In this document: piece after piece, positions 36,300 through 49,000 of the stretch
How the letters are laid out: every line of letters starts with the position of its first letter
How positions within the stretch are numbered: the first letter of the stretch is position 1
Assembly (NCBI RefSeq): GCF_037176765.1
Contig: NC_090023.1
Span: 215,572,506-215,636,505 of the forward strand
Source: Anolis sagrei
Taxonomy: Eukaryota; Chordata; Lepidosauria; Squamata; Anolidae
Direction of reading: 5' to 3'
Length of the DNA: 64,000 nt
Notes under the pieces: generated by a model
Database searches by the model: none
Told to the model about the DNA's origin: nothing
The model's input: the letters and a program-made list of their open reading frames with translations, nothing else
Made by a program: the position numbers and the translations under genes

Positions 36300-38322
36300 C
36301 TGACATTAGAACAGCAAGGAATATTTTTTTAATTACTCATAAGTTTTAATAACTGCTGACCACACTTTTCATATCAATCCTTAAAGTGCTGCGATGTGTA
36401 CCTCTGCCCTGCTTGCTTTTGCAAGGTAGAACTCATGGAGTTATTCTAGAATCTGTAAAGCTGGAAAGCCCTGGAGAGCTCTCCCTTTCTGCTTTGTGAT
36501 CCCACAACAGGGAGGGAGGGAGGAGGGGGATTTTCCAGACTATTCAGCATCACTGATAGGTAACCCTCACCCGCCCCCCTTGTCTCCTTGCATGCACATT
36601 AGCTGGAAAGCAGCCTGCTTGCTGAGTGGCCTGACCTTAATAAATAAGTGATGTCATCCCTTCCATTAGAAATGCAGCCTGGAGGCGGAGAACTTACAAA
36701 CACCTGTGAGCGAGGAAACGATATGGGGCATGCCCCACTCTCAAAGGCCATTACTAGGCGATTCCCCAACCATGAGCTTCCTTCCCTTTTAGGAGAGCAG
36801 AGCAGGAATTTCCAGCACTCTGGACAGCTCCCTCGAAAACACCTGCATTGACGGACACTCTACTATATACAGGTAAACCTTCCCTTGTCTTACTCCTTTC
36901 TTCAAGCTGACAAAGCATCAAAGACTGCAAAGATCATTAAGAGAGACAAGGGTAATCCCTTGAAAAATCAGAAATAATCTCCAAATAGTCGACCCCTTCC
37001 ACTCCTCCTCACCTGACTCCATGTTGCTCAGCAAACTTCCTCACCTGGGACAGGCACACGGTGGAGCCTGCAAACCTGGTGGTTGCCAAAGGTGCCGCCC
37101 ACTTCTGTCAGAGTAGGAACAAGGGACCTCACAGGTCAGAATGGCTGTCAATCATCCCCAGCACTTCCTCATTACATCTGTCCTGGGTGGAAGGAAAGCA
37201 GCTTGATAGGGAGAGTTTGGACTGGAAATGTAACAAGTGCAAAAGAGTGGCAGCACTTACTTTGGACAAGTACCCTTTGCCTGGAAAATAGGTATGTTCT
37301 TCTGCTCATGTGTGCTCTAAAGTCAAATGGTAGTATGATATATGTTGCTTGTGTCTTTACGTTTTCTGTTGACTTATGAAACTTTGATTAATTTCACAAA
37401 GTTTTCTTAGGTGATGAATACTTAGAGGTGGTTTTGTTGGGTCCTTCCTCTGAAATATAGCCTACCACACCTAGTATTTCTTGTTCTTTCATCAAAATAT
37501 AATGCAGTCTGATCTTGTTTCTGTGTTTTAGGCACTCAGGTGTATGTATACCTATATTCATATCTCTGTCAGTACCTATATCTATTTCTGTATCCATTAT
37601 TTGAAAAAGATTGTGTTTATTAATTATCGAAACATATTTTAGATATCAAAAGACTTCCTGCATTTTGATACTTTTGTTGATATAGTATACTCTTTTATTT
37701 ATGAAAATAAAATAGACACAGTTACCTATATTTTTTGGGAGGGAAGGTATATATCTGGTAAACTAGAGAAACAAAATAATATTAAATGCACAGAGTTACA
37801 TGTATATATTTTATTATAATAATAATAATAATAATGACAACAACAACAATTATTTATTTATAACCTGCCCTATCTCCCTGAGATAGGGCGGGTTATCTCA
37901 TGTGTATATTTCTGCTGTGTGGTTATTGTGTTTCTTATAAGAGTCTAAGTTTTTTTCTGTCCTTGTAATTCAGTATCTATACTGCTAAAGCTTATCTCAA
38001 AATATATTCAGTTCTAGGGATAACCCATTTGAAGCTTGTTCTAAAATCTAGAGTGGAGACACTGCACAATACATTAAAACACAGAGAGACTTAACTTTTA
38101 ATATTTGTTATGTCTTCTGTATATGGCTGTCCCAAACCTTTTGCAGATAAAAGTATTTTATTTTTCATTACAACAGGAGGATAAAAGCCACATTCCTGCT
38201 GTTTAGTTCTGTGATTCATTGGTCATTGGTAATATTATTTATGGCTAGTGAAATTCTATTATTGTTAAATCTTCTATATACTGTATAGTTTTTTTGTGAA
38301 TCATAGGAAGGAAGGTGGATGG

Positions 38323-38353
<31 letters not shown>

Positions 38354-38460
38354 ATTTTATTATTTATATTCTGCTTTATCTCCCCAGAGGGACTTAGAGA
38401 GGATTACAGTACACATATAAGGCAAACATTCTATGACCTTTACACAACGAACAATGATAT
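36300..38460. other. Mostly non-repetitive intergenic stretch
   Basis: No exon or known repeat was recognised over most of it. 36480-37290 is less AT-rich than its surroundings and might hold a regulatory element or an upstream PDZD7 exon, but nothing decides this. An L2-like LINE tail lies at 37815-37895 (TTATAACCTGCCCTATCTCC) and another at 38325-38460. Confidence 0.4.
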
Positions 38461-38469
38461 ACAATACAC

Positions 38470-38815
38470 TGATAAGGTAAAGGCCTTCCCCTTTTCATCT
38501 CCAGCATCTGGAGGTGATGTTTAACTCTGGCCATGAGGAGGTACTCTTGTTTCATTTTCTATGCCGAGGAGCCTGCTGACCGTAGATATATCTCCAGTCT
38601 TTTTGCTTGTATGACTGGATAGGGTGCCCTTTTGCCTTCCCTCCAAGATGGTACCTATTGATCTACTCACATTGCATGTTTTTGAACTTCTAAGTTGGCA
38701 GAAGGTAGGGCTGACAGTTGGGAGCTCACCCCAACTCGTGGCTTCAAACTGCTAACCCTCCAGTCAGCAGCTTTTCTTGCAGCTAGTGGTTTTAACAACT
38801 GTGCTACCATGGCCC
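38470..38815 (-). mobile_element. tRNA-derived squamate SINE
   Basis: Same family as 5865-6192; it includes TATTGATCTACTCACATTGC and a B-box region GGTTAGCAGTTTGAAGCC on the minus strand. Confidence 0.82.
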
Positions 38816-39103
38816 CTTCAAGGACACAACTCCCAAAAGACCTGCTAGCAAGTATCATTTTCTTCTTTAACTCTGATTTGATAATGCAGGGACTGGCATC
38901 AGAAAAAGTAAGGAACTCTTCTAAACTGCTCCTATACTTATTTTAGCTTTATCACATAGACTACAGTACTACAGTTGATTACTTTTCTAAATATGCAAAG
39001 ACTGTTTGGACAGCAGTTTGACTGTTGGATTGGGACTCAGGAGACTTGGTCAGCTGTGATCCATGGGGTAATGCTGGCCAGCTGCTGTTTCAAAGCCTGG
39101 CAT

Positions 39104-39303
39104 GGGGGCATATCTACACTGTATAATTAATGCAGTTTGGCACCACTTGAATTGTCATGGGTCAATGCTATGGAATCCTGGGATTAGTAGTTTGGTAGCA
39201 CTCTTTGGCAGAGAAAGCTAAAGACCTTGATTCCATAGCATTGAGCCATGGCATTTCAAGAGAGGTCAAAATTAATTCATTCTTACAGTGTAGTTGCACC
39301 CAT
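39104..39303. mobile_element. Foldback MITE (TCTACACTGTATAATTAATGC type)
   Basis: The left end CTACACTGTATAATTAATGC pairs with the right end ATTCATTCTTACAGTGTAG. Inside are CTATGGAATCCTGGGATTAG and GATTCCATAGCATTGAG. Related elements are at 51098-51312 and 58252-58432. It lies 600 bp downstream of the otopetrin stop. Confidence 0.75.
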
Positions 39304-39925
39304 CTCTTGCATGACTGTTGCAAAGATAAGCTAGTTAATATGTTTATTTATACCCCGCTTTTTCTCTCCACAAGGAGACTCAAAGCTGCTTACATTAAAA
39401 GCATTTCAATACAATTTAAAATCTACAAATGTACAAATATTAAATCAGAATTAAATATTATTGTTATTAGTTCTAGGCATGTCAAGTAGAAAAATAAAGT
39501 TATTATTATTATTATTATTATTATTAAGTATTCTGAATATTTTCTCTATACAACCATTCAGAAAGTGACTTGCCCATTAACAGAAGACATTCTCTCTCTT
39601 TTTAAAGGGCTATGCCAAAGCCAATAACCAAATGGCAGATTTTTGCTTGATGCCCAGGACATTAAGTGTTAAGAATGCAAGGCAAACAGATGACTGCTAA
39701 TTGTACTGATTGGATATAAATTCAGGTCTTCACTCAATCACAACACACACTGCCACTTGTACAAATAGCAAGCTAGACATAAACTGTGTTGGTGCAATGC
39801 TAGTTGGCACAGCAAGCCTGTCTTTGTGAAGGACGACTCTTCTTAGCTTCCTTGAAATGTCTACTGTTGGTCATACTTTGCCCATGATGATAAAATATGT
39901 TCATTGCTTCAAGGCTGGCACTTAT

Positions 39926-40099
39926 TCAACATGTCTTGCAGTAGACTTCAAAGAGACTGGCCACGGAGTGCATGCGGTAGAAGATGCCCAAGGGCAGGGA
40001 GATCTTGACTACAATGGCCCAGAGCGTGAAACCGTAGAAAGACTGCTCAATTTGGCTTACCAAGTGTGGGCGCGTGCCATAGGCATATAGAATCCAAAC
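39926..40099 (-). CDS. Otopetrin coding exon 6 (terminal)
   Basis: It encodes VWILYAYGTRPHLVSQIEQS, FYGFTLWAIVVKISLPLGIF and YRMHSVASLFEVYCKTC, then TGA at 39928-39926. This is the conserved C-terminal end of otopetrins. Acceptor TTCACTTAG. Confidence 0.95.
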   Translation of the reverse strand, partial: VWILYAYGTRPHLVSQIEQSFYGFTLWAIVVKISLPLGIFYRMHSVASLFEVYCKTC

Positions 40100-43000
40100 C
40101 TAAGTGAACAAAGGAGATAAGGAATAATAATAAGAATAAAACTTTATTTATACACTTTATTTATTTAAACCCTATTTCCCTGAGGGGACTCAGAGCAGTT
40201 TCCACATATGCAAAATAATACAAAAACATACAATATAAAACAAAAACATAGGCATAAACTGTTAACACAACATATACATTAAAATCAATTTAAAACCAGT
40301 TCCACTCTCTTCTTCATGCAATATTTGGAATGGGCTGGGCCAAGGCTAGTGCAAGGAGAAGAGAAAAATGGGGCTGGCTGAATGCTTCAGTGCAAGGATC
40401 GGTCTCAACAATGGCCCTACTAGGGGACTGGGCAACTAAATTCCAGGGCCAATTAAAGCACTATAAAAAAGGTCTGGGCTGGAAGAAAAGGTACCCTCAG
40501 ATGACAGGGAATTGGGGAATGGATGGGGTACAAGGTCAAGTCCTAACTATTGGCCCAAGGGCTTGTGACTTGAGACTAGTTATTATCGAAGGCCTGATGA
40601 AACCACCAAGTCTTCAAGTTCTTACAGAAAGAGGTGAGGGATGGGGCCAGCCTTATCTCCTTGGGGAGGGCATTCCAGAGGCAGGGGGCCACCACCGAGA
40701 AGGCCCTCTCCCTCATCCCTACCAATGAATCAGATAGTCCAGTTATCATGTGACATACTGTGGGGCACATGATTTCTATATCTTCATCTTTTCACATGTG
40801 TAAGTATTCGCTGAATGAACATGTGATGGTGAATGGGAACCTTTTCCCTAGGTTGTAAAGTAGGTTGTGGTTTTACAATCATTAAAATATTTTTTCTTCC
40901 ATTAGTGTGCACAAAAATTTGTTTGGAAGTGGACTAGGTTAGATCCTTCCAAAGAGAGGAAGATTTAAGCATATGCACAGTGGGATAGCGAGTCTATTCC
41001 TGGGTTTAGTCTGAAACGTAAAGGAGTTATTCAAAATGCTGGGGTCATTTGAGGAATAGGATTCAGCACCTTGGAGAGATCCTTTGACATTTGAACTAAA
41101 GCCCGGAATAGATTCATTATCCAAGGCAGCAGTCAGCTGAAATCAATGACATCATCATGGCAACATCTGTTTATACAACATAATGGAAAGTAAAATAGAT
41201 TTCTTTGTAAAAAAAAGTTGGTTTATCAACTGTGGAATTAGTAATGATGAATAAGAGCATTCATATCTTCAGATGCATCTGGGAAGGATAACTAAAATAA
41301 GTTCAAAGAAAGATGCCAGTTATTTAAGATAGTTTGAAATGCTAAACATACTGTAGTGAATAATATTCCCTTTTTTTCACAATGAGAACTATGATGGATT
41401 TTGAAAATATTGTATATCACATGTTCTAGTGATACACTTCTAAGTTATACCATTAAGACTCCATTTACACTGCCATATAATGAAGTTCCAGAATGCAGTT
41501 GAACTGCATTGAATGAACATGTGAGTCTACACTGCATTATATGGCAGTGTAGATTCATATAATCTAGTTCAATGAAGTTAAACTGAATTTTGAAACTGTG
41601 TTATATCGCAGTGCAGATGGGTCTTAAGTTAAGGTAAAATTCCACTCTTTATTTGTTTTATATGCTCTTTTTTTATGCTTGTGAAACTTTGACAGCTGTA
41701 ATTTCATAAAATTCACTTATTAACTTTAAAAAATGTCATTATTCTACACTAGTTTGTTGTCTAAGCCTAGTGAAACTGTGCTATTGATATACCCATAATA
41801 CAGTCTAGAACAGAGTTTGGAAAATTATTGGTTTAGACAATCCCCCCCCCCCAAATGTTGGTGGGAAAAACTGCCAAAAAGTAACTTTCCCAAGATTTGA
41901 ACTAAAGCTGATATGCTGAAATAGCAATTAATGTCAAATGGCTTCAGAGAAAGTATTATCTCCATTTCCTAGAAGTTCTGTTGGATTGTCTATCCCTAGG
42001 AACCTTCACACCACTTTCAAACTTTATGAAAGTGAATAGAAATAATATCTATATTTTTGTATCACCTCTGCTTCTGACACAAGCTGAGCAACTCACCGAG
42101 ATGTTGTAGAAGATAAGGAGAATTGAGATGTTTTGTAGAATTTTTCTTCTGATGCTTGGTTTCTTAGGTTCTCCTTGAGAAGGGAGAATTTGGAATTGGG
42201 GTTGGTCGCCATCATAGTCATTCAAGTGCTGAGATATCTGACTGTCTAAATTGGCCATGAAGTTGGTCACTGTGTGAGTTTTGGAGAAAGATCCATTGCT
42301 GTTTTGCTCCATAGGACATCTAGAAATGGAAAACACCCAGCTGCTACCAGCAAATTCAGTATTATCTTGAGAATCTGCTTCATCATGGTAAGGGCTGGAG
42401 TACAAAGCTTCAGTGATGAACAGATTCTGTCCCAGTATTTGAATAGTCTTACAGAGAGAGAAGCAGAAGTCCAGAAGATGGAGACTGCCACTAGTATGGA
42501 GAAAGAAGATGGCTACCAAAGAAAAGATGGACACCATGAGGGGACCACAGGAGCTGCCCAGAAGCAAGGTGACATCTAAGTTCCTTACCACACTCTTATC
42601 TGAAGAGGGATCTCCACCTTTCTTCTTCATCCTGTAAGTGGTGATGCCAATCAAAGTTGCCAAGAACATGGCAGACAACAAAATGGAGTTGAAGATGTAG
42701 TATGTTCGAAGGGCTTCAGGAATGGTTTCAGGCAGCTTGGCAAGCACTCCAAATGAGATCATCACCCCAAAAGTTGCTGAAATGGCCAAAGCCCCTAAAA
42801 TTAGTCCCACAAAAGCCCCACTGAGGTGGAAGTGTGCCTTCTGAGCTACTGGTGGCTTCTGATGATGACCTTCCCTGCCAGTGTTCTTCCAAATGATATA
42901 CAACATTGTAGAAGAGAAGAGGCTGAACTCAATGTTGAAGGGATGCAGGTAGGCAGCACCCTCCGAAAAGCTGTGGCACAGGCTGGTGATACAGATGCAG

Positions 43001-46000
43001 CTGTTGGTGCTGGAGCTGCCTGGAGGGAGAACAGGAAAAAAGTAGCTGGTATGCTTTCTGCTGGTACTGAAACAACAAAATGTCTCTGAAGTTGTATTAT
43101 TATTAACAGTGCTTTCATTTCCAATTCCAAATTCTTCCTTCTCAAGGAGTTGTAGTTTTACAAAGTCTTTAGCTGTCCCTACTGAAGACTGCTAGTGTTT
43201 CACCAAACTATTAATCCTAGGATTCCATAGCATTGAGGCATGGTGGTGGTGCAACATTTAAACTGTTAACTATTGAATCTACTGACCTAAAGATTGGCAG
43301 TTCAAAGCCGTGGGTTGGGGTGAGCTCCCGCTGTTAGCTCTAGCTCCTGCCAACCAAGCAGTTCGAGAACATGCAAGTATGAGTAGATCATAGGTACTGC
43401 TTTGGTAGGAAGGTAGTAAAGGCACCCATGCAGCCATGTTGCCAACGTGACCAGGAGGCTCCTCAGCTTGAAAATGGTACAACAGCACCTCCCCATGTTC
43501 AGAGTTGAGCACCACCTCCAGAAAGCCAGAGATGATAGGGGAAGCTTTTGTCTTTGTTCTGTGCGTTTGAATGTCATTGTTATTCTACTGAATGTTTTGC
43601 CTATCTGTGTATGTAGTAATCCGCTGTGAGTCCCCTTGGGGAGTAGAATGGAATATAAACAAACTGTTATTGTTATTCTTCTTGTTGTTGTTGTTGTTAT
43701 AGTGGTGACAAACTACCATACATTAATTATACAGTTTAGATGCACCCTATGGAAACGTATAGTACCAACTTCCTTTTCTCAGTTTGATTCTAAGGTGCCT
43801 TTGTAGACTAATATGGCTATGTCTTTAATTTAAAATTAATACAATATAATTAAGGACATAAACAGATCAGCATTAAAACAGAATCACAATATTTGCGATA
43901 TTGAAACAATTAAAAAAACCAACTAAGCAGTAATACAGCATGTTGTGAAAAACACTTTCTTTAAAAACTTTTAGTTCTAAACACCTTGGGAATAAAAAAA
44001 AGTCCAATGAAAAACAGAAGAGGCTATTCTGGTCTTTCTGGGAAAGGAGTTTGAATATTGGCAGCCACTAAGAATGTTGTGTCTCACATCCCCACTAACC
44101 ATGCTTGTGAAGGTGGTCGGACTGAGGGAGGCCTCTCCTGAGGTATTAGGTGCCGGGAAGACTCATATGGAGATATGCAGTTTTAATTTGGAGAAGTGCC
44201 CATCCTTTCCCATTAAGAATGCAGACCTTTCCTGGTTTTTTTATTAATGGAAGTCCCTGGCGGTTGGATTGAGTGGGCCTTGTGGTCTCTTCCAACTCTA
44301 CCATTTGGATGGGAGCCTGCCAACAAATACCAAGTATTGTGGGCTACATTTCAGAGGAACAATTGGCAAATCCACATTTAAGGATTCCTTGCATAAGAAA
44401 TCTATGAAATTCGCGGGGTTGCCAAGTTAACTGGTGACTGGAAAGCACATGCATGCAGTTGATCATATTTTAGAATTTGGCAGATCCTGTAGTCCAGTGA
44501 TTCTTAACCTGTGGGTCCTCAGGCTTACAACTCCCAGAAATCCCAGGCAGTTTACCAGTTGTTAGGATTTCTGAGAGTTGAAGGCCAAAACATCTGGGGA
44601 CCTACAGGTTCAGAACCACTGTGTAGTCTGTCATTGTCCTTCTCAAGCCATTTACAGACCTCTACTGCTTGTTGAGAACAATCATGATAGAATGGTTTGA
44701 GCATTGAACGACAACTGTGGGAATAAGAGCTCAACTTCCTGCCTAGCTGTGGAAACCCATTTAATGACTTTGGAGTAGTTCAACTCTCTCAGACTCAGAA
44801 AAAAAACATGGGCAACTACCTTTTGAATCTATTTTACCATGAAAACACCATGATAAGTTTGTGTTTGAGGCACCATAAATTGAAAAAAACTGAAAGGTAC
44901 ACAAGAACAACTGTTCATTGCTTTCCTCTCTCCAATAAGAAATGTAGTTTGTACCATGAGGAATCTGAGAGCTCTCTCCCTTCTGAGCATCATAAAATTC
45001 TTCTAGCTGCTTCATAGATTCGTCCAGCACCACATTCATCCACAGAAGCACATTAGTAGCCAAAGTGTGCATCAACCCAAACCTAGAAATTAAAGAAAAA
45101 GAAAGAAAGAGACTAGTTATGTGCTGTATTGTGTACTTTTGAGAGATATTCTGTCATTTCACAGTCATGATGGTTCAAAATTAGGACTGACTTCTAGTCA
45201 CCAGGTCAACTATACTATTATTCTCTCAAACTTCATTAACAATTCATGGCATCATTTTGTTATTGCAGAGGCTGTCCATCATCACATCTACAGAATATGG
45301 TGAAAATGGGAGAGCAGTGGTGAGATACCTTGCAGCTATTCCTGCTGGATTTTCTAGCTCCTTCCCATTTTCCAATAGTTGCTGTGTGCACTCCACAACC
45401 TGTCTTAGACATCCTAACAAACCAAACTAAGCAAATCATGGATTTGGAAGACCCTTGGAAGGAAGCCTGAAGACATGTCCATCTCCTAGAGTTGAACAAT
45501 ACCTGCTTTCAGGTATTGACAATTAACTATCCACTGCAATGACTCAAGAGAATAGTCCAGCATTTCTCAACCTGGAGGCCGGGACCCCTGGGGGGGGGGG
45601 GCATTGTGAGGAGGTGTCAGAGGGGTCACCAAAGAGAATCAGAAAACACAATATTTTCTGTTGGTCATATGGGTTCTGTGTGGGAAGTTTGGCCCAATTC
45701 TATCATTGGCGGGGTTCAGAATGCTCCTCGATTGTAGGTGAAATATAAATCCCAGCAACTACAACTCCCAAATGTCAAGTATATTTTTCACAAACTCCAC
45801 CAGTGTTCACATTTGGGCACATTGAGTATTTGTGCCAAGTATGGTCCAGATCCATCATTGTTGGAATGCACAGTGCTCTCTGGATGTAGATGAACTACAA
45901 CTCCAAAATTCAAGGTCAATGCTCACCAAACCCTTCCAGTATTTTCTGTTGGTCATGGGAGTTCTGTGTGCCAAGTTCAATTCCTTTGTTGGTGGAGTTC

Positions 46001-49000
46001 AGAATAGTCTTTGATTGTAGGTTAACTATAATCCCAGCAACTACAATTCCCAAATGACAAAATCAATCCCCCCCCCCAACCCCACCAGTATTCCAGTTTT
46101 GACATATTGGGTATTTGGTTTAGTGAATGAAATACGTCCTGCATTTCAGATATTTACATTATGATTCATAGCAGTAGCAAAATTACAGTTATAAAGTAGC
46201 AGCGAAAATAATGTTATGGTTGAGGGTCACCACAACATGAGGAACTGTACTGAGGGATAGTGGCATTAGAAAGGTTGAGAACCACTGGAATAGTCCTACC
46301 TGTTTATATGCTGGTGTTCTTGAATGCAAATTTTAGCACTGAACAACAGCAACGAGACCTGTAAGGAGGTAAATTCAAAATTAAAGACAACGTCACACCG
46401 TTACTGGCTCTGAGGCGGAGAGAACGTGACTGCCCCAAATTCACCCAGTGGGTTTTCATTGTTGAGTGAGGATTTAAATCTTTGCATTTAGAGTCACAAT
46501 TCAATACTCAAACCAATACACCATGCTGTCCCCACCTGTACTCCCCCAGATTGCTTCTCCTTTGAGCTGCAGGAAGGCTCAGAGGTGGGAGGCCATGTAG
46601 TCCACATCCAAGACTTAAAAATATTTCTTTGATTCTCTCAAACCTGGTTAATTGCATTAAGTGATGTAGGCATTTTTCAAGGAAATTCAAAATTGTTAAA
46701 AAAAAAAAAGCCAAACGGCTTAAAACTCTGGATGTGGACTAAAATGATCTGAGGAAGAAGGAAGCAAAGAATGCTTGCTTACACTTTGAAGGATGAATCT
46801 GGCTTAGCTGAGATTGCTGTAGTTTCTCCACCAAGTATCAAAATCAAATCCAGTCTCACCTGAATGATGGTGAAAACAGCTTGTACAACAGGGAAGGTGG
46901 TGATTAGCATGGAGGCACAGTGCTGCAGCTCATAGTAGTAGCCCAAGGAGAGGCAGTCCAAAACCAGTGTGGCCAACGCAAAAAGAGATAGGCCCCCTGT
47001 CATGACAAGAGAGCACTGTCACCCCAAACATTGCACAAAAAAAATAGACACTTAGACTTCTCTTTTGTCTTCCTTTGAGGCTGAGTGTGTGGCCCACCCA
47101 AAGTCACCAGTGGACTTCCATGGCTGAGTGGAGATTTAAAACCTGATCTCCAGACCACTACACTACATTAGCTTTTAGCTCTTCCATATTACACAATTAT
47201 AGCGCTATGATACCATGTTAACTATCATGTTTTCCTATGGAATCCTGGGATTTATAATTTAGATAGGCAATAGTTTTGTGGCTGAAGCTTATAAGAGCCC
47301 CTCTCTCAACTACAGATCCCAGAATTCCATAGGATGGAACCACAGCCCATTAAATAGAATTGTAGTGGTAGCATTTTGTCAAGCAAAATGATCCCTGGTG
47401 GAAGTAGCTGAAATTACTCCAAGGTGGTTGGGGATGAATTTCCTGATGTAAGGATTGCATAGTCCACTCAAAGGAATATCTGTGTCAAAAGCCTTTTCTG
47501 AAAATACAGAACCTCTTTTAGTATTCTAGAAGCCCCAAGAGTGGGCTTTATCTTTGAAGAATCCTGATAGTTCAAACTGCATTAAATGGACAGTGTACAT
47601 GAGACTTAAGAGTGTTTTGAAATTTAACCTACCTCACAAGGTTGTAAAGGCAAACATAACAATTTGTCACAGCCATTTATAAGACAAACAGTTTGTGAAT
47701 AAATGTTATTTTTTTTATTTTGCCTGGTGCAGTACTTCATGGTTCATAGCATTCCTACTCATATAATGCAGATGCCCTTGATTTCTCGTAACCAGAAATG
47801 TCTACATCAGGGGTCCCCAAACTAAGGCCCGCGGGCCATATGCGGCCCGCCAAGGGCATCTATCCGGCCCGCGCGGCCTGGCCTGGCCTCACGCAAAGCC
47901 CCTCTCTGCCTCGCGCCACCCGTCGGCCCTGGCAAGCAATGGAAGCAGCGATGAAAATTACCTGCCTCACGCTGCCCCTCGTGCAAGCCAGGCATGGGAA
48001 GGGCATCGCGCGAGAACAGGCCATGAGTTGCAGCTTCCCTTGCCAGGCCCGACGGGCAGCGAGAGCGCTGTATGGAAGGGCTCTGGAGAAGCGCCTTTCC
48101 AAACAAGCACACCTTTAATTTGTCCTGTGGAGCGAGAGCAGCCTGGCTCGCCTCTTCCTGGGAAGAGAGTTGAAACGGAGGCCGAGGCCTGGCAGGCCCT
48201 CCTTCTCAGGCGCTGCTCTCCCCTCCCCCGCCAGAAAGGCCGCCTCCCTTTCCCTCTCCCTTCCATCCCCTTGTGCAAAACACACTGGTTCCCCGTAGCA
48301 GAACCAGCCCAGGCTCCTGGGACATCGGAGGAAGAGAAAGGAAGGCAGGAAAGGCCCCTCGAGGAATTCTGAGGTGGGTTCTTGTCTTGGTTTTATCTGA
48401 GCCCCCACTGCCATATATTCCAGTTCAAAGCAGATATGGTGGGATTTTCTGCCTTAATATTCAGGGATATAGAGATGTATGGAAGGGCACCCAGATCCAC
48501 ACATCTCTATATCCCAGAATACCAAGGCAGAAAATCCCACCACCATATCTGCTTTGAGCTGGGTTATCTGAGTCCACACTGCCATATATTCCAGTTCAAA
48601 GCAGATATGGTGGGATTTTCTGCCTTAATATTCAGGATTATACAGCTGTGTGGAAGGGCACCCAGATCCACACATTTTTATATCCCAGAATACCAAGGCA
48701 GAAAATCCCACCACCATATCTGCTTTGAGCTGGGTTATCTGAGTCCACACTGTCATATATTCCAGTTCAAAGCAGATATTGTGGGATTTTCTGCCTTGAT
48801 ATTTAGGGTTATACAGCTGTGTGGAAGGGCACCCAGGTCCCCACATCTCTATATCCCAGTATACCAAGGCAGAAAATCCCACCATATCAGCTTTCAACTG
48901 GGTTATCTGAGGCAAGGGAGGCTACACTGCACTTCCTGTTCTCGCATGAAGTCCTCGCCACCTGCATTGCTTGCCAGGCCTGATGGGCAGCATGAGGCAA

